From: Dehalococcoidia bacterium
GTDB lineage: Bacteria > Chloroflexota > Dehalococcoidia > UBA2247
NCBI GenBank assembly: GCA_021159955.1
Contig: JAGHDJ010000137.1
Location: forward strand, 1-6,727
Direction of reading: 5' to 3'
Length of the DNA stretch: 6,727 nucleotides
Part shown: piece after piece, positions 1 through 5,148 of the stretch
Numbering within the stretch: position 1 is the stretch's first letter
How the letters are laid out: each line of letters opens with the position of its first letter
Translations under genes and position numbers: made by a program
The notes under the pieces: model-generated
Databases searched by the model: none
Told to the model about the DNA's origin: nothing
What the model saw: only the letters and a program-made list of their open reading frames with translations

Positions 1-498
1 CATATTCCCTATGATGTAGAAAAACTTCCACATCAGGTAGAAGAAGCTTTTCAGGGTGTCGATCTTATTCTTCACGCTGGTGATATTTATGTCGCTTCCG
101 TATTGGACGAGTTGGAGAGAATCGCCCCGGTGCTGGCTGCAACAGGCGATGATGATAGCTTAGCTATAGCGGTAGACGAGCGGGTAAGGGCTAAACATAC
201 ATTGCAGTTTGAAGGGTTAATTTTGTGGCTTACTCATATGAGACCATGTCGGCATTGGGTCTCAGAGCAAAGCATAGATGCTCAGGAAGAAGATATTTAT
301 GGCGATGCTGACATCGTCGTCTTCGGTCATGAACACCGCACAGTGGTGGAAAGACACAATGGTGTTCTTTTAATTAGTCCCGGTAGCCCTACCTTCCTCC
401 ATTATCGTCAGGGATTAGGCACAGTTGGCATACTGAATATTAACTCGGGTAAAGTCGAGGTGGATATTGCACAGCTGAGTCAGGTTTCTGGAGACTGA
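1..498 (+). CDS. YfcE/MJ0936-type metallophosphoesterase, 5' partial
   Basis: Open from the first base, with 165 codons before TGA at 496-498; the start lies upstream of the window. The family hydrolyses phosphodiesters or phosphomonoesters at a dinuclear metal centre in the cytoplasm. Motifs in order: the first codon is a His, probably the H of the N-terminal SDTH motif; HAGD at residues 25-28; GDDD at 49-52, where the family normally has GN(C/V)D; LTH at 77-79; GHEH at 109-112; and the usual C-terminal NPGSP-like block, here SPGSPT, near 126-131. The Asn-to-Asp change at residue 50 affects a metal-ligand position, and the normal THGH motif reads THMR. The C-terminal strand pattern (GTVGILNINSGKVEV) is typical. 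A TTG at 103 is not a plausible start because the reading frame and motifs extend upstream. Convergent with the crotonase gene. The physiological substrate cannot be told from the sequence. Confidence 0.86.
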   Translation, partial: HIPYDVEKLPHQVEEAFQGVDLILHAGDIYVASVLDELERIAPVLAATGDDDSLAIAVDERVRAKHTLQFEGLILWLTHMRPCRHWVSEQSIDAQEEDIYGDADIVVFGHEHRTVVERHNGVLLISPGSPTFLHYRQGLGTVGILNINSGKVEVDIAQLSQVSGD

Positions 499-517
499 CA
501 TCATCTACAGAAACCTG
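481..517. repeat. 10-bp perfect inverted repeat across the stop codon
   Basis: CAGGTTTCTG at 481-490 is matched exactly by CAGAAACCTG at 508-517, with a 17-nt loop that contains the phosphoesterase TGA. It lies in the gap between two convergent genes. It could protect a 3' end or act as a weak two-way terminator, but neither strand shows a T-run after it, so a classical intrinsic terminator is not supported. Confidence 0.45.
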
Positions 518-567
518 GAGCATACCGGGGAAGCTCACCTAAAACAGCGGTTAGACTGATGTGGATA

Positions 568-1320
568 TTATTTTCCCTTAAAGATAGGCTCTCTTTTTTC
601 GGCGAATGCCTTGAATGCTTCCTTTAAGTCATCACTGCTTGCGGTTGCTTCTAATCCTTCTTGCAGGCAGTTCTTAACACCATCGTTCAATAGTCCCTGG
701 CGCAATATACGCTTGGTGTGTTTTATTGATAAGGGAGCGGATTTTATGATATTTTCTGCCATTTCTCTGGCGGTGGATATAAGTTGCTCGGGAGGGACTA
801 CTTTGTTTACCAGACCAATCCGATAAGCCTCTCGAGCGTCTATTTTGTCACAGCCGAACAATAGTTCGCTGGCTTTATTCCTGCCCACCACACTAGCGAG
901 AGACCATGTGGCAATGTGGCATAACGCCCCCACGCGAGCGCCTATGGGTCCCATTGCAACTTTCTCTGAAGCTACTACAATGTCGCACATCAATGCATAC
1001 TGGAATCCGTCACCCAGAGCATATCCGTTTATCGCTGCTATCACAGGTTTGTCGAAGTATAGCAGTCTCTCCACATCCTCTATGCGGGAGAAGTCTTTCA
1101 TAGTGCCGGGATTGACATCTGCCATGTCGAGACCAACTGAGAAGGCGCGTCCTGCCCCTGTCATAATTACGACCCTCACATCGTTGTCGCTCTCCAGCTC
1201 ATCCAGCGCATCGCATACGTCTTTCCTCATCTGCAGATTTACGGCGTTCAATTTCTCCGTCCTGTTGAAGGTGATGGTGGCTATGTGATTCTTTTTCTCT
1301 ACCAGGATGGTCTGATACAT
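568..1320 (-). CDS. Crotonase-fold protein (enoyl-CoA hydratase/isomerase family) lacking both catalytic Glu
   Basis: 250 aa, the normal family length. The crotonase fold binds acyl-CoA thioesters and stabilises an enolate in an oxyanion hole. Family features: TITFNR and NAVN at residues 15-28, the first oxyanion region GRAFSVGLDM at 57-66, NGYALGDG at 98-105 and MCDI at 111-114, and IDAREAYRIGLVNKVVP at 160-176. Against rat mitochondrial hydratase, the Glu144 position (GGGxE) is Gln107 and the Glu164 position (PE) is Gly127; the second Gly of GGG is Asp104. A simple hydratase is therefore unlikely. Isomerase, dehalogenase-like, decarboxylase or hydrolase chemistry, or a non-catalytic role, fits better. 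The ATG at 1318-1320 is set by AAAGGAGG on the minus strand at 1327-1334, six bases upstream. A promoter lies at 1374-1403. The neighbours do not suggest a pathway. Confidence 0.9.
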   Translation of the reverse strand: MYQTILVEKKNHIATITFNRTEKLNAVNLQMRKDVCDALDELESDNDVRVVIMTGAGRAFSVGLDMADVNPGTMKDFSRIEDVERLLYFDKPVIAAINGYALGDGFQYALMCDIVVASEKVAMGPIGARVGALCHIATWSLASVVGRNKASELLFGCDKIDAREAYRIGLVNKVVPPEQLISTAREMAENIIKSAPLSIKHTKRILRQGLLNDGVKNCLQEGLEATASSDDLKEAFKAFAEKREPIFKGK

Positions 1321-1373
1321 TGGCTGCCTCCTTTGCTCTGTCTACCGTGCTTGTTGCTCTTTGCCTGTAAGAG

Positions 1374-1403
1374 ATTCTAGCTTTTAATCAATAAGGCAGT
1401 CAA
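1374..1403 (-). promoter_or_regulatory. Sigma70-type promoter for the crotonase gene
   Basis: Read on the minus strand, TTGACT (1398-1403) is followed by an 18-bp spacer and TAGAAT (1374-1379). Each box matches the consensus at 5 of 6 positions. The predicted start near 1367 gives a leader of about 47 nt that includes the AAAGGAGG ribosome binding site. The call rests on pattern match only. Confidence 0.5.
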
Positions 1404-1482
1404 CTTTAAAAGATAGACGGTGGCTATGTTTCATCCACTTAACTCCAGGTTTTGGCTCACTGCAGGTATAACAACGAGGAAG

Positions 1483-1510
1483 GGTGCCACTAATTATGCT
1501 AGTGAGCACC
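1483..1510. repeat. Bulged dyad upstream of the -35 box (operator candidate)
   Basis: GGTGC-CACTA (1483-1492), loop ATTATGC, then TAGTG-A-GCACC (1500-1510): ten pairs interrupted by a single unpaired A at 1505. It ends four bases before the -35 box. The 8-mer ATGCTAGT inside it (1496-1503) recurs at 1534-1541, and the GGTGC start recurs at 1521-1525, so a degenerate second copy lies 38 bp downstream over the promoter. Confidence 0.45.
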
Positions 1511-1514
1511 GAAA

Positions 1515-1543
1515 TTGACAGGTGCTACACTAGATGCTAGTAT
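1515..1543 (+). promoter_or_regulatory. Extended -10 promoter for the membrane-protein gene, overlapped by a second dyad
   Basis: A perfect TTGACA (1515-1520), an ideal 17-bp spacer and TAGTAT (1538-1543, 4 of 6), with TGC directly before it as an extended -10. The predicted start is near 1550, about 78 nt before the GTG. The spacer and -10 are covered by ACTA-GATGC-TAGT (1529-1541), a weaker relative of the dyad at 1483-1510. A protein bound there would block polymerase. Confidence 0.5.
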
Positions 1544-1563
1544 GCGCTTCTGCAAGTTACATT

Positions 1564-1578
1564 GACCTTGCGCAGGTC
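1564..1578 (+). other. Small hairpin in the 5' leader
   Basis: GACCT (1564-1568), loop TGCGC, AGGTC (1574-1578). It falls just downstream of the predicted start and about 35 nt before the ribosome binding site. Only five pairs, so it may be chance or part of an operator set. Confidence 0.2.
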
Positions 1579-1627
1579 TTAGGTTGGCAGAAATTGCGAT
1601 TGGAGTTCTGTAAAAGGAGGTTAAATC

Positions 1628-2017
1628 GTGATGGTTAATCGAGTTATTACGGATATATCAGCCAAACGGATGCGTAGCATTGCGCGAGTGTTGTCATTGG
1701 TCTGGGGTGGGTGGTGGCTGTTCTTTGGGCTAGCTTCAGGTGCAGGCGAGGGGGTTAAGGGACTCTTACTTAACACACCGAACGCATTACCCGGCTTGAT
1801 TTTCCTGATTACTGCTGTTGTAGCGTGGCGTAGAGAACGCCTTGCTGCAATTGCGCTGATGGTGGAAGGGGCGATTGTACTCATTGGGTACCCGCTGATG
1901 GTAAGAGAACATGGTTATCTGCTCACCATCGTTTTTGTGCTTCTCACTATGGGTGTCCCACCGCTGGTGGCTGGTTTTCTATTTCTGAAGAGCTGGAGCA
2001 GGTTAAAGCCGTCCTAG
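1628..2017 (+). CDS. Small four-helix integral membrane protein
   Basis: 129 aa with four predicted membrane segments at about residues 19-38, 52-67, 71-91 and 97-120, joined by short loops with Arg/Lys-rich turns (WRRER at 67-71). There is no signal peptide cleavage site and no enzymatic motif. The first half (ARVLSLVWGGWWLFFGLASGAGEG) resembles a widespread small membrane family of unknown function, which I recall as DUF7670-like; I cannot confirm that label here. The start is GTG at 1628, seven bases after AAAAGGAGG (1612-1620). The ATG at 1631 would be ten bases away and cannot be excluded; it removes one residue. It probably has its own promoter at 1515-1543. No terminator is evident before the DUF169 gene 117 bp downstream, so read-through is possible. 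Function unknown. Confidence 0.72.
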   Translation: MMVNRVITDISAKRMRSIARVLSLVWGGWWLFFGLASGAGEGVKGLLLNTPNALPGLIFLITAVVAWRRERLAAIALMVEGAIVLIGYPLMVREHGYLLTIVFVLLTMGVPPLVAGFLFLKSWSRLKPS

Positions 2018-2045
2018 GATACCGAGACGCTACGTAGTAGTTGGG

Positions 2046-2076
2046 TTGACTGATGTAATCAGAGCTGCTGTATATA
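2046..2076 (+). promoter_or_regulatory. Weak promoter with internal dyad before the DUF169 gene
   Basis: TTGACT (2046-2051), a long 19-bp spacer and TATATA (2071-2076). Directly downstream of the -35 box is CTGAT-GTA-ATCAG (2050-2062), a 13-nt dyad that could be an operator. The spacer length weakens the promoter call. Confidence 0.3.
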
Positions 2077-2134
2077 TGGGCTACGGCTGCGTAAGTTAGT
2101 GAAAGGAGAAAGCAACAGGAGGAGGTAATCACAA

Positions 2135-2911
2135 ATGGAGATACAGAAGATCAATCAGACTCTGGAGAAGTACATCCGTCCGCAGACATTCCCGGTAGCT
2201 GTCAGATTAGTTAGTTCAGTGGGTGAAATTCCCGACAGAGTGAGGATGCCGAAGCGAGATTTAGGAATGCCTGTGGCACTATGTCAGGGTATAGCTTTAG
2301 CTCGGCGTTACGGGTGGGCGATGGCAATGGGGGTAGAGGATATGCAATGCCCTCTGGGGGCACTCACGCTGGGTTTTCTCCCCGCCAAGGATAAATTTCT
2401 CGATGGCAGTTTCAACGTCCCGTTCTGGGTGAAGAATCAGGATGTCAGGGCTAAAATAGCCCGGGGAATGCCCAGACTTGAGGTGGGGAAATATACCTAT
2501 GTGGTAGCAGCGCCCTTGGCTCGGGCTGACTTTGAACCGCAGGTTATCATAATCTATGGCAACCCCTCCCAGGTATCCAGGTTGGTGCAGGCTGCTATCT
2601 ATGCAACGGGTGAATCTGTCATATCCAGCAGTGTAGGGGGGCTTGCCTGTGGGGCAGAGATTACCAGGGCGATTCTAACTGACCAGTGCCAGTTCGCAGT
2701 AGTTGGTGGTGGTGACCGGGCAGTTGCTCAAGCACACGATGATGAGATGTCATTTGCTATGCCTGTGAGCAAGATTGGGGTAATAATTGAAGGGCTTGAA
2801 GCTACCCATAAAGCTGGGATGAGGTATCCCACGACTTCTTTCCTCACATACAAGCCACAGTTCCCTCCCAGTTTTGATGAGCTTACTGACTATTTGGGTA
2901 AGGGCAGCTAG
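2135..2911 (+). CDS. DUF169 family protein (COG2043)
   Basis: 258 aa, full length for the family. Landmarks typical of DUF169: PVAVRLV near residue 20, ALCQGIALARRYG at 48-60, MQCPLG at 70-75, YGNPSQ at 141-146 followed by a helix (VSRLVQAAIYATGE), a Gly-rich stretch GGLACGAE at 168-175, VVGGGDR at 189-195, and a C-terminal MPVSKIGVIIEGLE helix. Cysteines at 50, 72, 172 and 185 sit in or near conserved blocks and could bind a metal or cluster; that is inference. No signal peptide or membrane segment, so probably cytoplasmic. The family is common in anaerobic bacteria and archaea, and I know of no established biochemical function. The ATG at 2135 follows AGGAGGAGG (2117-2125) by nine bases. 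It stands alone or is read through from the membrane-protein gene. Confidence 0.92.
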   Translation: MEIQKINQTLEKYIRPQTFPVAVRLVSSVGEIPDRVRMPKRDLGMPVALCQGIALARRYGWAMAMGVEDMQCPLGALTLGFLPAKDKFLDGSFNVPFWVKNQDVRAKIARGMPRLEVGKYTYVVAAPLARADFEPQVIIIYGNPSQVSRLVQAAIYATGESVISSSVGGLACGAEITRAILTDQCQFAVVGGGDRAVAQAHDDEMSFAMPVSKIGVIIEGLEATHKAGMRYPTTSFLTYKPQFPPSFDELTDYLGKGS

Positions 2912-3211
2912 TTTTCTAACTCTGCAGACCTATCTTATTGGCTGTCTGGTGTATTCCTATGATGGTGTCGGTAATCAGCTTCCTTAACTCTCCCTTCTGC
3001 CGCCTGCCGAATTACCCCTCTGTTGTGTGTGGGTGTTATATCACATACCTGTGTTATCGGTAGTGGAGGATAGATCTATCAGTGTTTGTGATATAATGTC
3101 AGCGTATATTGTTATTATCGGGTGCTTGGATTTAGTTGATGGCTCAGGAATTTGTGTGATGTTTCTGTAGGGGATGTGTCAAGGCAGGATGATAGTAAAG
3201 TCAAATAACAG
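2912..3211. other. 300-bp gap without a recognisable gene
   Basis: I find no credible ORF on either strand. Just after the DUF169 stop is a weak CAGAC/GTCTG dyad (2925-2929 and 2944-2948) with a 14-nt loop and no T-run, so no convincing terminator. The centre (3036-3097) carries a cluster of dyads and an extended -10 element, listed separately. 3098-3211 would be the leader of the decayed kinase transcript; its upstream coding part may have eroded beyond recognition there. Confidence 0.5.
3036..3097 (+). promoter_or_regulatory. Extended -10 promoter with palindromic operator candidates
   Basis: TGTGATATAAT (3087-3097) contains a perfect TATAAT (3092-3097) with TGA directly before it. No -35 match exists at 16-18 bp. 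Instead that place holds GATAGATCTATC (3069-3080), a perfect 12-bp palindrome suited to a dimeric regulator. TTATATCACA at 3036-3045 is the exact reverse complement of TGTGATATAA at 3087-3096. The predicted start is near 3104, upstream of the two-component remnants. Confidence 0.45.
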
Positions 3212-4086
3212 ATGACAATGATAAATAGCCACTTCGTGGAGACTGAACTTGGAATAATACAGATTACGGAGAGGATATAGGTGGCCAGAAAAGAACTGGC
3301 TGTAGAGTAACGTCTTACTCACCTGAACAATATCCTGTACGCTTTCAGCAGTGTTAATCAGTTGGTTGTCAGGGAAAAGGACTGTGGCAGGATGATTTAG
3401 AGAGTCTGTGACGTTCTCATCAAAGGCCGTGGTTATGCCAGCGCCTGGATTGCTCTGCTTGATGAATCCGGAAAGCTTGCGACATATGCCGAATCTGGAC
3501 TGGGTAAAAGCTTCCTGCCTATGGTTGAGCATCTAAAGCGTGGCGAAATGCCCGCCTGCGGGCAGCGTGCACTCAAGCAATCAGAAGCCGTAGTAACTGA
3601 AGACCCAGCCTCCACCTGCACTGATTGCCCTCTATCAAGCAACTGTGCAGGCAGGAGTGCAGCAGGAGTACGGCTGGAATATGATGGGGAAGTCTACGGG
3701 CTTTTATCTGTAGGAAGCAACTCCTCTTAAAGTCACAGAGAGGATCCACTCCGGGGATGGTGAAAGGGCTGAGCATGCAGGGATTTAGGCTAGGTCTATG
3801 GGACAGATATAATAGTCAGGATAGAGAAGAAAGAGAAGGAACTGGAGATAAGTGTTGCCGACCAGGGCATAGGCATAGCAGAGATAGAGATAGACAAGAT
3901 CTTTGATCGGATGTATCGCATAGAGCAGCGCTTGTCCGCCGACCCCGGGGGAATGGGATTGGGGCTGGCGTTGTGCAAGGGGCTGGTAGAGGCGCATAGG
4001 GGCGGATATGGGTAGAGAGTGTGGAAGGGAAGGGCACTACAATGTTTTTTACCCTGCCATTGGGAAATGAAGGAGATGATGCATAA
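3212..4086 (+). pseudogene. Decayed PAS/GAF sensor histidine kinase
   Basis: One forward frame carries kinase blocks in order. They are a PAS-end-like QITER (3260-3274), a linker RLTHLNN..SVNQLVVREKD (about 3311-3382), a GAF domain (about 3401-3727: GYASAWIALLD, a Cys-rich TCTDCPL block, EVYGLLSV), and then a HATPase_c domain with G1 box DQGIGI (3860-3877), F box IFDRMYRI (3899-3922) and G2 box GGMGLGL (3947-3967). The frame is broken by TAG 3278, TAA 3308, TAG 3398 and TAA 3728. Only about 70 nt, with further stops, separate GAF from the ATPase, so the His-bearing dimerisation domain and N box are gone. At about 3998-4003 a one-base loss shifts the frame, after which RIWVES...FFTLPL resumes and ends at TAA 4084-4086. 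The left limit is uncertain; a GTG at 3281 behind GGAGAGGAT is an alternative original start. No functional kinase can be made from this. Confidence 0.86.
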
Positions 4087-4469
4087 TGAGTGACAAAACC
4101 CCACAAAAGAAGGTGCTGGTGATAGAAGATATGGAAGGGATACGGAAGTTCTCCTGCCATGTGGTAGAACTGGAAGGTTATGAAGCGCTGGAAGCTGCTA
4201 CTGGAGAACAGGGGATGGAGCTGGTACGTGAACATAAGTGTGCCCTATTGCTGCTGGACATGGGATTGCCAGGGAGGGATGGCTGGTCAGTACTGGAAGA
4301 AGTAAATGGAGATGGAGCACTGAAAGAAATCCCTATGGTCGTGTTTTCTACTACGGCTGATGAAGTCCAACGCCGGAGAGCGCTGGATATGGGCGCAGCT
4401 GATTACATTGTCAAACCGGCAGGTGTCGCCACCCTTAGGGAAACAATTAACCGTGTTGTTGGAGAATAA
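4086..4469 (+). CDS. Single-domain response regulator (CheY-like receiver)
   Basis: 127 aa, a complete receiver with no output domain. Mg-binding acidic pair Glu14-Asp15, phosphoacceptor Asp58 (LLLDMGLPGRDGW), switch Ser88 in VVFST, Lys110 in DYIVKPAG. It should accept phosphate from a histidine kinase and signal through protein contacts. The ATG overlaps the restored kinase stop by one base (TAATG), and its AAGGAG (4070-4075, ten bases upstream) lies inside the old kinase coding region, so the pair was translationally coupled. It has no stop or frameshift, unlike both neighbours. It may be kept for use with a kinase elsewhere, or may simply not have been hit yet. The kinase promoter region at 3087-3097 is the only upstream promoter I see. 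Confidence 0.93.
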   Translation: MSDKTPQKKVLVIEDMEGIRKFSCHVVELEGYEALEAATGEQGMELVREHKCALLLLDMGLPGRDGWSVLEEVNGDGALKEIPMVVFSTTADEVQRRRALDMGAADYIVKPAGVATLRETINRVVGE

Positions 4470-4470
4470 A

Positions 4471-4479
4471 GGGGGGGGG
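4471..4479 (+). repeat. G9 homopolymer at the ribosome binding site position
   Basis: Nine consecutive G between the receiver stop (4467-4469) and the GTG of the next gene (4490). It sits ten bases before that start, where a Shine-Dalgarno sequence is expected. Such tracts change length easily, both in cells and in sequencing. Confidence 0.8.
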
Positions 4480-4489
4480 TAAGTGAAGC

Positions 4490-4993
4490 GTGCCGCTGAG
4501 GAAGAAATTAGTGATGGTGGTGGATGATGATGCTTGAATACGCCGCGTGATGCAGCGGATGATGCAGTTAGGGGGGTGTCAAGTGTGTATTGCTCCCGAT
4601 GGTGCGTCTGCTATCAACCTGTTTGACAACGAATACCCCGACCTGGTGTTGTTAGATATTATGATGCTTGGTATGGATGGATATGCTGTGTGTAAGAGGA
4701 TTCGCTAATTCTCTCAGGTTCCCGTCATTGTGGTAACGGCTAAGGATGATGAATATGATAAAGTTCAAGGGTTAGATATTGGAGATGATGATTATGTAAT
4801 CAAACCATTCTCTGCTTTTGAACTGGTGGTGTGTGTGAGAGCGACACAGTGTCGTGCTGTTCCTGTAGAGGAGCAGGTTAAGACCACCTTTATTTGTGGT
4901 GACCTGACGATGCATTTTACTCGCCAGAGGGTTACTCTGGCAGGACAAGAGATGGAACTGACTGCTATAGAGAGTGGATTACTCTCCTTTTAA
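4490..4993 (+). pseudogene. Decayed OmpR/PhoB-type response regulator
   Basis: One frame from GTG 4490 reads as a receiver followed by the beginning of a winged-helix domain. It shows the acidic DDD cluster (4523-4531), phosphoacceptor Asp (codon 4655) in LLLDIMMLGMDG, VIVVTA with the switch Thr, and the Lys of DYVIKPF (codon 4802). The start of the DNA-binding domain follows: FICGDLTMHFTRQRVTLAGQEMELTAIESGLLSF. TGA at 4535-4537 and TAA at 4706-4708 interrupt the receiver. The frame stops at 4991-4993 only about 35 residues into the output domain, before the recognition helix and wing, which I cannot find downstream. Family-conserved Pro in MMPGMDG is Leu (codon 4667), a further sign of decay. 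The family normally has about 225-240 residues. Formerly the third gene of the kinase-receiver operon. Confidence 0.9.
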
Positions 4994-5010
4994 CGTCCTT
5001 CGTCTTGATA

Positions 5011-5038
5011 TTCACATAGTGCGATACCGTGATATAAT
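5011..5038 (+). promoter_or_regulatory. Extended -10 promoter of the thiamine-binding/PFK unit
   Basis: TTCACA (5011-5016, 5 of 6), a 16-bp spacer and a perfect TATAAT (5033-5038) with TGA directly before it. The predicted start near 5045 gives a leader of about 100 nt. A second possible -35, TTGATA at 5005-5010, would be 22 bp away and is too far. The -10 block GTGATATAAT is identical to the one at 3088-3097. Confidence 0.58.
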
Positions 5039-5073
5039 ACACGCAGGTGGTGGCTTTTGTGAGCATAGGGCGA

Positions 5074-5083
5074 AGGAGCTCCT
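5074..5083 (+). promoter_or_regulatory. Palindrome containing a Shine-Dalgarno-like core in the leader
   Basis: AGGAGCTCCT is a perfect 10-bp palindrome. Its AGGAG half is a ribosome-binding core, but the nearest start (5097) is 18 bases away, so it does not look like a working site for that start. It has no loop of its own, so it would pair between molecules or with other parts of the leader. Confidence 0.3.
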
Positions 5084-5096
5084 GATAGGTGATAAG

Positions 5097-5147
5097 ATGG
5101 TTATGCTGTTTTCTTTAACTCTGGAGATAGAGGGGAGGTTAATGTAA
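5097..5147 (+). CDS. Possible 16-codon leader peptide
   Basis: ATG 5097 to TAA 5145-5147 encodes MVMLFSLTLEIEGRLM. The stop is one base before the ATG of the thiamine-binding protein (TAAAATG), a spacing typical of translational coupling or re-initiation. An AGGTGA at 5087-5092 could serve as its ribosome binding site. The real gene's own GGAGG (5134-5138) lies inside this ORF, so translating the leader would affect access to it. A short ORF in this place can arise by chance. I recognise no homologue and see no run of one regulatory codon that would indicate attenuation. Confidence 0.3.
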   Translation: MVMLFSLTLEIEGRLM

Positions 5148-5148
5148 A

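Larger units (their letters stand above)
1321..1627. other. Divergent intergenic regulatory region
   Basis: A 307-bp gap between divergently transcribed genes. I see no coding stretch in it. It holds a minus-strand promoter (1374-1403), a plus-strand promoter (1515-1543), a bulged dyad and a related second copy (1483-1510 and 1521-1541), a small hairpin in the plus-strand leader (1564-1578), and the ribosome binding sites of both flanking genes. The predicted transcription starts are about 180 bp apart, so the promoters need not interfere with each other. Confidence 0.6.

Noticed and set aside
845..1288. 147-codon plus-strand ORF (and shorter ones at 611-826 and 906-1103)
   Set aside because: Antisense to the well-supported crotonase gene; the translations have no family motifs and no good ribosome binding site.
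1276..1429. 11-bp direct repeat GGTGGCTATGT (1276-1286 and 1419-1429)
   Set aside because: One copy is inside the crotonase coding region; a single short repeat at this distance is probably chance.
2918..3029. Minus-strand coding-like stretch (RQAAEG then ELRKLITDTIIGIHQTA in another frame)
   Set aside because: It could be a frameshifted gene remnant, but it is short, has no start and no family I recognise; not enough to annotate.
3179..3532. 117-codon minus-strand ORF
   Set aside because: Antisense to the kinase remnant, whose GAF and linker motifs on the plus strand explain the sequence.
3281..3727. The kinase relic as a gene read through stop codons, or an alternative genetic code
   Set aside because: TAA, TAG and TGA all interrupt the two-component relics and all end intact genes in the same window; the frameshift and missing domain are not explained by recoding.
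3785..4235. Overlapping minus-strand ORFs of 70-139 codons
   Set aside because: They lie opposite the ATPase domain and the receiver; low-complexity Ser/Pro/Leu-rich translations typical of shadows.
5050..5105. Resemblance of CCTGATAGGTGATAA (5081-5095) to the core of a TPP riboswitch
   Set aside because: Tempting upstream of a thiamine-binding protein, but the CTGAGA element and the conserved GCG.AGGGA arm are absent. A covariance-model search with the THI element would settle it.
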